A DNA stretch of 64,000 nucleotides from an uncultured Tateyamaria sp. Its GTDB lineage: Bacteria > Pseudomonadota > Alphaproteobacteria > Rhodobacterales > Rhodobacteraceae. How positions within the stretch are numbered: the stretch's first letter is position 1; every line of letters starts with the position of its first letter. Below, piece by piece: positions 17,521-24,999 of the stretch. A program made the translations under genes and the position numbers. The notes beneath the pieces were generated by a model, which was not told where the DNA came from, made no database searches, and saw only the letters and a list, made by a program, of their open reading frames with translations. The stretch is taken from assembly GCF_947497045.1 (NCBI RefSeq), contig NZ_CANMEU010000001.1, positions 248,001 through 312,000 of the forward strand. Reading direction: 5' to 3'.

Positions 17521-19926
17521 CTAGGCTGTCCCCTTAAATTCATCCGCGCGTCGGGGCTCGGCGGGCATTTTGTTCATGTCCGAAACGGCACGGTCCGCGC
17601 TCATCATCAGCGGCCAAAAGCCCGGAAGCCCATCATATGGGTGAAAACGAGGCTTTGTGTGTGCGATGCTTTCATCCCCCGCCTGCGTGGTCGCCTCCAT
17701 GCCGAGGCTGTCTGCGAGCATCGCAAGCGGCGCGTATCGATCCTCGTCAAAATCCAAACCTTGGTTGTGCGGCCACTCAGCCCCACGATGCGACAGAAAC
17801 CACGCGACCCCTTTACGTAATCTGGCGAACTCAGGCTGATGTTCCAGCGCGAAACCACAGGACTGATAAAGGCGATACAGGCTCAGCCAACCACTCAGAT
17901 TGAACGCACAGTGATGCTGCGCCGCTGATCGCTGCAATTCTTGAGGCTGACGACCCTCATCGTCAAAATGGGCTTCCAGACGCGCGGTGGATTTCAGATA
18001 ACAGTCCATCAACGTATCAACATCGCCAAGAAAGGCGGCGATGGAGGCGAGTTGGAGGTCATGGAACATACCAAGATTGTTCGGAGTGCGACACGCACCC
18101 CTGCCCTGCGCACTGCCCAAAAGCCAATCGCGATACGGGCGCAGCCAGTCCGCCATTTCCGCACTCAGATCCGGATCATCCAACATCCGCACCCCGTCCA
18201 GCAGATACGCAATATCCTTGAACGCGATGATCCCGGCTTTGTCGCCATTGTTCTCATTGTGCCCCCGACGCACCTGCGCATAACGAAGATGGGGGGTCAT
18301 CGCGGTTTTCTGGTCCAGAAACCACGCCTTGATCAGGCGGCGGGCATGATCGCGATATTGCGGTGCGCCAAAGGCCACCCATGCAAGACTGCACGCCGTT
18401 GCATCATCAAACACATGCTGCAACCGAGTTCGGTCGAAGGCGTCACTGTCCGGGGTGTAAAGCACTGTGCCGGGCAGTCGCTCCCCGGTGCGCTGGACAT
18501 ATGGGGCGTCATCCCTACGTTGCGCGTCAGGCCACCAATAAGGCGCAAGCTCGAGATAATCACCCTTGTCCCTACTTGGCGCGGTCTCGGTCTTGTCGAA
18601 CACCGAGAACGGGCCACGCCCGAGCGCAGAATCCGCCGCCTCACGCAAACGCCTGCTGTGATCTGAGGTCGGGTTTTGCCCAAGGTGCGCCACGGTGTCC
18701 CTGTCATAAAACACCGGATGTCGGAGGTCGTAGCCGCGGCGTTCCATGACCTGCCGATCGAGCGACCTGAGTTGGGCAACAATTGCGTCATTGCGCGCAA
18801 ACCCACGTTCTCTCAACGAGTCATAACCATCGGTTTCCAGCGCGACCTGCCCCGAGGCAAGACGGCGCACCATGCCAGCGCGCCCCACCAAATGGGACGC
18901 CGGAACACGGGGGTTTGCCCTGATATCCCACGGATCCATCCGGGTCCTCATCCATGGACCCTCGACCCCGAGGCGGGCCAGCAATTCGACCTTGGGACGA
19001 CGCCCATATGGGAACGCCTCGTCGTAGCGTTCCCTGGCATCGAACCGGAAAGCAAGCTGTGGTTCTTCCCCGGCCTGTTGAGGGGTCATCGGATCGAAGG
19101 CCGACGCGTTGGACCCGAGACGGGCCATGGGCACGACAAAGTACCTCAGCGCCTCCTGTGCCTCGATCGAGGTTGTTATCCCGGCCCAGTCATCTGACGT
19201 GACAAAGCAATTGCCGTCCCATGGCAGCACCCACTTCGCATCGGCTAGCCCCCATTCCAACGCAGCATTGCGCGCGCCGTTGTTGTGCATCGCATAGATA
19301 TTCTTGAGCCGATAGATCGCGGCCAAGGCCCTGCTGCGGTCCTTGTCGTCCAATTGGTCGAAGTCGTCGTCAAAAATATAGCTGGCTGTCGGGAATTGAG
19401 CGACATCCAGTGGCGCTTTCTCATAGTCCTCCGATACGAAAGGAAAGCGCTTGTACGCATGTCCGGCGGCATCGATCGCCTTGATGATCCGGGCTTCCTG
19501 CTCTGCATCCCGTATCCGGTTGAGCACCCACATTTTCGTGCAGTTGGGGAACTCGGGTTCGTTGTTCAGGATGAACTGCACATTCTGGAGAGACTGCCCG
19601 ACAGCATGGCGCGGCGGCAAGTCATTCCCCACTATTCGGATAAGTGCATAGGTGTGAGGCCGGGCCCGCGATGCCGCTTCGGCCATGTCGTCCGTCTCTG
19701 GCTTCGGGACTGTGGAGGGCGAGACGAAATACGAGGCACTTCCGGAGAGCCCACGCGGTTTTGTGCGCGCCTTTTTGCCATTGGTCACCGCCTTTACGGC
19801 CACGATGGGCAGCACGATGGGCAAGGTCCCGAGCAAAAGCAAACCCCAGCCCAAGCGTGCGACACCCTGCGCAGACCGCAATTTCCATTTCAGGCGAAAG
19901 AAAAACGCCTTGGCCTTGGATGCCAT
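17521..19926 (-). CDS. Membrane-anchored glycosyltransferase-like / alginate-lyase-type fusion protein
   Basis: 801 residues from ATG 19926, which has GAGGTAAG upstream; a GTG 18 bases earlier is also open. A basic N-terminus and one transmembrane helix (about 25-45) are followed by an unusual region at about 85-400, including YALIRIVGNDLPPRH, FIFDDDF-like acidic motif and VLPWDGNCF. This looks like a nucleotide-sugar transferase fold, with DDDF and WDGN as possible metal-binding motifs. Residues about 425-720 resemble the alginate_lyase (PL5-like) domain: ELAPYWWPD, TACSLAWVAFG, MTPHLRYAQVRRG, GIIAFKDIAYLLDG. The combination suggests synthesis and trimming of a surface uronic-acid polymer. 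The activity is unproven. Confidence 0.65.
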   Translation of the reverse strand: MASKAKAFFFRLKWKLRSAQGVARLGWGLLLLGTLPIVLPIVAVKAVTNGKKARTKPRGLSGSASYFVSPSTVPKPETDDMAEAASRARPHTYALIRIVGNDLPPRHAVGQSLQNVQFILNNEPEFPNCTKMWVLNRIRDAEQEARIIKAIDAAGHAYKRFPFVSEDYEKAPLDVAQFPTASYIFDDDFDQLDDKDRSRALAAIYRLKNIYAMHNNGARNAALEWGLADAKWVLPWDGNCFVTSDDWAGITTSIEAQEALRYFVVPMARLGSNASAFDPMTPQQAGEEPQLAFRFDARERYDEAFPYGRRPKVELLARLGVEGPWMRTRMDPWDIRANPRVPASHLVGRAGMVRRLASGQVALETDGYDSLRERGFARNDAIVAQLRSLDRQVMERRGYDLRHPVFYDRDTVAHLGQNPTSDHSRRLREAADSALGRGPFSVFDKTETAPSRDKGDYLELAPYWWPDAQRRDDAPYVQRTGERLPGTVLYTPDSDAFDRTRLQHVFDDATACSLAWVAFGAPQYRDHARRLIKAWFLDQKTAMTPHLRYAQVRRGHNENNGDKAGIIAFKDIAYLLDGVRMLDDPDLSAEMADWLRPYRDWLLGSAQGRGACRTPNNLGMFHDLQLASIAAFLGDVDTLMDCYLKSTARLEAHFDDEGRQPQELQRSAAQHHCAFNLSGWLSLYRLYQSCGFALEHQPEFARLRKGVAWFLSHRGAEWPHNQGLDFDEDRYAPLAMLADSLGMEATTQAGDESIAHTKPRFHPYDGLPGFWPLMMSADRAVSDMNKMPAEPRRADEFKGTA

Positions 19927-20143
19927 AGACTTACCTCGGGTCACATTCAGACCTTGTCCCTACTGAATGATCACTCAAGGGTCCAGCATCAGCCGGGCGC
20001 TTCAGCACCGCGACCATATGATTTGTCGCTAAAACAAGCGCTGTTTCGTACGCATTCCAGGACAGAGGCGGGATCAAGCTGGTGCCGGAGATATTACCAG
20101 AGGGGCGACCCGGACACTGCGAACCGCCCCTCTTTGTGGTTGC

Positions 20144-20797
20144 CTATTCGGGCGCTTTGGTGGTGCGCAGATAGGGCAGCACAGTTGTGAATTCGCCAAA
20201 CTTCGCCTTTGCATCTTCGTCCGAAACGGTTGCGGGGATGATCACATCATCACCCACATTCCAGTTCGCAGGTGTCGCCACCCCCTTGCCCGTCGAGGTT
20301 TGCAAACCATCAAGCGCGCGCAGCACCTCGGCAAAGTTGCGGCCAACTGTCATCGGATAGGTCATCGACAGCTTCAATTGCTTGTCGGGGCCAATGATAA
20401 AGACCGAGCGCACGGTGGCACTATCTGCAGGCGTGCGGCCATCGGGCAGGTAGGCCTCGGCGGGCAGCATATCGAACGCCTTTGAGACCTCGAGGCCGGA
20501 ATCGGCGATGATCGGGAATCCGGCGGTGGTACCGGCGACCTTTTCGATGTCACCTTTCCATTTCTTGTGGTCCTCGACACCATCCACTGACACGCCAATG
20601 ACTTTGGTGCCGCGCCTGGCCCATTCGTCAGCCAGCTGAGCGACCACACCGAATTCGGTTGTGCAGACGGGCGTAAAGTCCTTGGGGTGAGAAAACAGGA
20701 TCGCCCAGCTGTCCCCGATCCAGTCATGCAGCGAAATCGTGCCGTGGTCTGTTTCGACCGTCAAATCCGGGATCGTGTCGTTAATGCGCAAACCCAT
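20144..20797 (-). CDS. 1-Cys peroxiredoxin (Prx6 subfamily)
   Basis: 217 residues from ATG 20797, preceded by GGAGG. The peroxidatic cysteine is in the PVCTTEFG motif at about residue 47. Length and the C-terminal extension (after YPMTVGRNFAEVLRALDGLQ) match the Prx6 subfamily, which reduces hydrogen peroxide and lipid hydroperoxides with an external thiol such as glutathione. The gene is single and divergent from the aldehyde dehydrogenase. Confidence 0.93.
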   Translation of the reverse strand: MGLRINDTIPDLTVETDHGTISLHDWIGDSWAILFSHPKDFTPVCTTEFGVVAQLADEWARRGTKVIGVSVDGVEDHKKWKGDIEKVAGTTAGFPIIADSGLEVSKAFDMLPAEAYLPDGRTPADSATVRSVFIIGPDKQLKLSMTYPMTVGRNFAEVLRALDGLQTSTGKGVATPANWNVGDDVIIPATVSDEDAKAKFGEFTTVLPYLRTTKAPE

Positions 20798-20940
20798 GGT
20801 GTCCTCCGTCGGGAATAATTGGTGTTGCAAAGTAACCTAAGGCATCACGCAGGTGTTTTCATCCCCTGATGTGTGGGCCCACTTGTGGGCACGCCCCAGC
20901 GGTGTCAGAGTTTTGCCAAACGTCAACGAAAGGCTCAGCC

Positions 20941-22380
20941 ATGCTCGAAAAACGCGACTTTTACATCAACGGCCAATGGGTCGCCCCGCAAAACGGCACG
21001 GACCACCATGTGATCGACCCCTCGACAGAGGAACCAACGGCCGTGATCTCGCTTGGGGGTGCCGAAGATACGGAGGCCGCGATTGCGGCGGCCAAGGCGG
21101 CGTTTCCCGCGTGGATGGCAACGCCCGTTGCAGAGCGAATCGCGTTGGTCGAAAAACTGATCAGCGTGTACGAGGCCCGCGCCGAGGACCTGGCAGGCGC
21201 AATGTCCGCCGAAATGGGCGCGCCGATAGACATGTCGCGCAGCCAGCAGGTCGGCGCAGGCACGTGGCACCTCAGGAACTTCATTGATGCAGCCAAAGGG
21301 TTCGACTTCGATCACGCTTTGGGCGATCACGCCCCCAACGACCGGATCATCCACGAACCGGTGGGGGTTGCGGCCCTTATCACGCCGTGGAACTGGCCGA
21401 TGAACCAGATAACCCTCAAGGTCGGGGCTGCCGCCATTGCGGGGTGCACGATGATCCTGAAGCCAAGCGAAGAATCGCCCCTGAACGCCGTTATCTTTGC
21501 CGAGATGATGCATGAGGCGGGCTTTCCATCGGGTGTGTTCAATATGCTGAACGGTGATGGCCCCGGTGTGGGTACAACCCTGTCGGGTCACCCGGATGTG
21601 GATATGGTCAGCTTTACCGGCTCGTCCCGCGCGGGCCGCCTGATTTCCAAGAATGCGGCTGAGACGCTGAAACGCGTGCACCTCGAATTGGGGGGCAAAG
21701 GGGCCAACCTGATCTTTGAGGATGCGGATGAAAAGGCCGTCAAACGTGGCGTGCTGCACATTATGAACAACACAGGCCAGTCCTGTAACGCACCATCGCG
21801 GATGCTGGTGCAGCGCTCGAAATATGACGCTGCTGTGCAAGAGGCTGCGGAGGTGGCAGGCAAAGTTACTGTCGGCCCCGCAAGCAAGGAAGGGCGCCAT
21901 ATCGGCCCCGTCGTGAACGAAGTGCAATGGAACAAGATCCAGGATCTGATCCAGAAAGGCATTGATGAGGGGGCCAGGCTGGTCGCCGGTGGCACGGGCC
22001 GCCCCGACGGTTTCAACAAAGGGTTCTATGTGCGCCCGACCGTGTTCGCGGACGTCAACAACGACATGACCATCGCCCGCGAAGAGATCTTTGGGCCCGT
22101 CCTATCCATTATCCCCTTCGATACCGAAGAAGAGGCTGTCAAAATTGCCAATGACACGCCTTATGGCCTGACCAACTATGTTCAGACCCAGGATGGCGCG
22201 CGGCTGAACCGGATGGCCATGCAGTTGCGATCCGGCATGGTGGAAATGAACGGCACCTCCCGCGCGGCGGGGTCACCGTTTGGGGGGATGAAGCAATCAG
22301 GCAACGGGCGCGAGGGCGGCATTTGGGGGATCGAAGATTTCCTCGAAGTGAAATCCGTTTCCGGTTGGTCGACAGATTGA
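20941..22380 (+). CDS. NAD(P)-dependent aldehyde dehydrogenase
   Basis: 479 residues. The cofactor-binding block is TPWNWPMNQ, the general base Glu is in LELGGKGAN and the catalytic Cys is in NNTGQSCNAPSR. The late blocks EEIFGPVLSI and PFGGMKQSGNGREGG are typical of the family. It oxidises an aldehyde to the acid. The NTGQSCNAPSR form of the active-site loop (NAP instead of TAG) marks a distinct subgroup common in marine alphaproteobacteria. The substrate is unknown. A GC-rich repeat that can act as a terminator follows the stop. Confidence 0.92.
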   Translation: MLEKRDFYINGQWVAPQNGTDHHVIDPSTEEPTAVISLGGAEDTEAAIAAAKAAFPAWMATPVAERIALVEKLISVYEARAEDLAGAMSAEMGAPIDMSRSQQVGAGTWHLRNFIDAAKGFDFDHALGDHAPNDRIIHEPVGVAALITPWNWPMNQITLKVGAAAIAGCTMILKPSEESPLNAVIFAEMMHEAGFPSGVFNMLNGDGPGVGTTLSGHPDVDMVSFTGSSRAGRLISKNAAETLKRVHLELGGKGANLIFEDADEKAVKRGVLHIMNNTGQSCNAPSRMLVQRSKYDAAVQEAAEVAGKVTVGPASKEGRHIGPVVNEVQWNKIQDLIQKGIDEGARLVAGGTGRPDGFNKGFYVRPTVFADVNNDMTIAREEIFGPVLSIIPFDTEEEAVKIANDTPYGLTNYVQTQDGARLNRMAMQLRSGMVEMNGTSRAAGSPFGGMKQSGNGREGGIWGIEDFLEVKSVSGWSTD

Positions 22381-22386
22381 TGGGCT

Positions 22387-22434
22387 GAGGGGGCGCTGCC
22401 CCCGCCCTGCGGGCCCCCCGAGGTATTTGTGGCG
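22387..22434 (+). repeat. Interspersed GC-rich repeat, family 1, copy A (terminator-like)
   Basis: A GC-rich double hairpin containing GGGGGCGCTGCCCCC and CCTGCGGG ends in a GGTATTTGTGG segment. It starts a few bases after the aldehyde dehydrogenase stop, in the same orientation. Two related copies lie at 43870-43920 and 59088-59136. Confidence 0.7.
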
Positions 22435-22507
22435 AAAGGAAGAGGCGGGCGACGCTTTCGTGTGCTCCGGTCTGCCAAGTTGGGGTGATGGTGCCAGTGC
22501 TGGCAGG

Positions 22508-23155
22508 TCAGAACGGCGTGGGTTGTCGGAACCGCATCATCTTGGCGCTGTCGGGATGTTTGATCCGCAACTCTTCGGAATGCAGCATCAACCGCTCGAA
22601 CGCCAGTGCATCCCCAGTGGCGTAGAACGGATCGCCCAGGATCGGATGTCCGAGTGCGAGCATATGGACCCGCAGTTGATGGCTCCGCCCGGTCTTGGGC
22701 ATCAGCCGCACTCGGCTCTCGGCTTCACTATCGCGCAGCACTCGCCAGTCGGTGATCGCGGGTTTGCCCGTCTCGTGGTTCACATGCTGTCTGGGCCGGT
22801 TTTCCCAATCCACGATCAGCGGCAGATCGACCCGTCCCGTCTTCGGCGTCAGCCGCCCCCACACCCGCGCCACATAGGTTTTTCTGGCGGCCCTCAGTTC
22901 AAACTGCCTGGACAGGAACCGCTGCGCGTGGGGCGTCAGCCCGAACACCATCACACCGCTTGTATCCCGGTCCAGCCGATGCACCAGCAGCGCCTGCGGC
23001 CACACCGCCTGTACCCGTGCGATCAAACAGTCCGCCAGATGCGCGCCCTTGCCCGGCACCGACAACAACCCCGAAGGCTTGTCGACCACGAGCATCTCGG
23101 CATCATCATGCAGCACCACCAAGGGGTCCTGCGGCGGGGTATAGGTGTCATCCAT
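22508..23155 (-). CDS. RluA-family pseudouridine synthase
   Basis: 215 residues, the short RluA form without an S4 domain. The catalytic Asp lies in VHRLDRDTSGVMVF, and the other family blocks are KTYVARVWG, RLMPKTGRSHQLRVHM and HPILGDPFY. RluA-type enzymes isomerise uridine in 23S rRNA position 746 and tRNA position 32 in E. coli. The exact target here is not certain. It is divergent from the esterase gene at 23262. Confidence 0.92.
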   Translation of the reverse strand: MDDTYTPPQDPLVVLHDDAEMLVVDKPSGLLSVPGKGAHLADCLIARVQAVWPQALLVHRLDRDTSGVMVFGLTPHAQRFLSRQFELRAARKTYVARVWGRLTPKTGRVDLPLIVDWENRPRQHVNHETGKPAITDWRVLRDSEAESRVRLMPKTGRSHQLRVHMLALGHPILGDPFYATGDALAFERLMLHSEELRIKHPDSAKMMRFRQPTPF

Positions 23156-23261
23156 GCCTGTCGCCTGTCAAATGTGTGCGCTCAGCGCAAGACCCTTCAC
23201 ATTTCAGCGACATCGGCGCGCTGTGCCTGTCAACGGGCGCGCGCATGTGCACTGTGCACCC

Positions 23262-24059
23262 ATGCGTTACATACTTGCCCTGTTTTTTGCCCTTCCTTCC
23301 CTTTCCCATGCGGCCTGCGGGCCAGATGCCCCTTGCGAGATCGCGGGTGGATCCTATCACATGCTTGTGCCTGACGGTGTGGCGGATGATGCGCCTGCGC
23401 TCGTGTTCTTTCATGGACACAATGCGACCGGGCAGATGATCTTTCGCGGCGGGTTGCGGTCCGAGTTTGCGAGCGCGGGATACGTGCTGATCGCGCCCAA
23501 CGGCACCCCAATTGAGAGGCGCAATACGCGCCGATGGGCGGGACGCGAGGGCGGCAGCCGCGATGATGTGGCCTTTACCCTTGATGTGATTGCCGACGCG
23601 GCAACCCGCGCGTCGATTGATCTGGACCGGGTGTATATCGCGGGCTTTTCAGCGGGAGGGTCCATGGCGTGGTTGATGGCCTGCAAGAGCGCAGAGCGAT
23701 TTGCCGGCTTTGCGTCCGTATCTGGCGCGCTGCGTCAACCCAATGACACCGCCGACTGCCCCTCTGCCCCTGTCAACTTCCTGCAAATCCACGGCTTTGC
23801 CGACAATCAGGTCCCGTTCGAGGGCCGCGCCATTCGGGACTGGCACCAAGGCAGCCTGTGGGACAGCCTGTCCCTCGCGCGCCGTGCCAACCAGTGCCGC
23901 AGCCATCCCGACACCATTGCAATCGGCAATCAGTTCCGGTGCCGGACGTGGGATAACAGTTGCGGTGCGGGTGCGATCAGGTTTTGTGAACATGACGGGG
24001 CGCATGGCCTGCCCCGTGGCTGGACAACTCTGGCCCGCGAGTGGTTCGAAAGCCGTTAG
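23262..24059 (+). CDS. Secreted alpha/beta-hydrolase, PHB depolymerase/LpqC-type esterase (second copy)
   Basis: 265 residues from ATG 23262, giving signal peptide MRYILALFFALPSLSHA. It has the same layout as the protein at 4872-5681: an early CGPDAPCEI cysteine pair, FFHGH, nucleophile Ser in GFSAGGS, an acid candidate in IHGFADN and a late HDGAHGLP histidine. The two are clear paralogues. A secreted hydrolase acting on polyhydroxyalkanoate oligomers or aromatic esters is the likely class. Its end overlaps the convergent rarD by 4 bases. Confidence 0.82.
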   Translation: MRYILALFFALPSLSHAACGPDAPCEIAGGSYHMLVPDGVADDAPALVFFHGHNATGQMIFRGGLRSEFASAGYVLIAPNGTPIERRNTRRWAGREGGSRDDVAFTLDVIADAATRASIDLDRVYIAGFSAGGSMAWLMACKSAERFAGFASVSGALRQPNDTADCPSAPVNFLQIHGFADNQVPFEGRAIRDWHQGSLWDSLSLARRANQCRSHPDTIAIGNQFRCRTWDNSCGAGAIRFCEHDGAHGLPRGWTTLAREWFESR

Positions 24060-24952
24060 GTTCGCACGCCCCGCATCTGCCGGATCATCGACACCGAATA
24101 GATCACAAGCGCCATCCATATCATCGGAAACGCGATCATGCGCGCCTGTCCAAAAGGTTCCTTGAACACGATCACCGCACATAGGAAGATCATCGTGGGC
24201 GCGACGTATTGCAGGATCGCGATGGTCGTCAGCCGCAGCCCCTTGGCCCCGTTGGCATAGAGGATCAGCGGGATGGCCGTGACCGCGCCGCATCCCAGCA
24301 ACAGCCAGTTTGTTTCCATGTCTCCGACCAGAAACACCCCCTGCCCGGTCCATCCCAGCCAAGCAACATAGGCCAGTGCCGGGATCAGCAGGATCAGCAC
24401 CTCAAGCAGAAACCCCTGATTCGGCCCGATTGGCAGCTGTTTCTTGGCCAGGGCATAGAACCCCCACGAGACCGTTAGCCCAATGGCCGCCCATGGCACC
24501 GACCCTGCCGAGATGGCCAGCACCGCAACCGCGCAGGCCGCGAGGGCAATCGCCACCATTTGCGCGCGTGTCAGCCGTTCGCGCAGGATCAGCGCGCCCA
24601 AGGCGACCGAAAACAATGGGTTTATGTAATACCCCAAGGCCGCATCAAGTGCCCGGTCAGACGTGATCGCCCAAACATAGATCCCCCAGTTCACCGTGAT
24701 CAGCGTCGCCGTCACGCATCCCATTGCCAGCGTGCGTGGGCTGGAAAACGCAGTGCGCAAATCGCCGGTCCGGCGCAGCGCGATCAGCAGAACGCCCGCC
24801 AAAGGCACCGACCAGATCACGCGGTGCGCGACCACTTCGGCGGGGCCAACATGGCTGAGTAATTTCATGTAAAGCGGCAAGAACCCCCACAGAATGTAGG
24901 CCCCAAGCGCAAAGCCGAGACCCTGCGGCGTATCACCGGAACTTTGGGTCAT
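24056..24952 (-). CDS. rarD: RarD-type EamA-family transporter
   Basis: 298 residues with ten hydrophobic helices. The N-terminus (GLGFALGAYILWGFLPLYMKLL) and LGYYINPLFSVALGALILRERLTRAQ match the RarD subgroup of the drug/metabolite transporter superfamily. RarD was named for chloramphenicol sensitivity, and its natural substrate is unknown. It is the first of a run of minus-strand genes but is separated from the dehydrogenase downstream of it by about 50 bases. Confidence 0.9.
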   Translation of the reverse strand: MTQSSGDTPQGLGFALGAYILWGFLPLYMKLLSHVGPAEVVAHRVIWSVPLAGVLLIALRRTGDLRTAFSSPRTLAMGCVTATLITVNWGIYVWAITSDRALDAALGYYINPLFSVALGALILRERLTRAQMVAIALAACAVAVLAISAGSVPWAAIGLTVSWGFYALAKKQLPIGPNQGFLLEVLILLIPALAYVAWLGWTGQGVFLVGDMETNWLLLGCGAVTAIPLILYANGAKGLRLTTIAILQYVAPTMIFLCAVIVFKEPFGQARMIAFPMIWMALVIYSVSMIRQMRGVRT

Positions 24953-24999
24953 AGGGAAAGGTCCTTTCGTCCCCTGCCTAGCACCCGATCAACAGGGCG

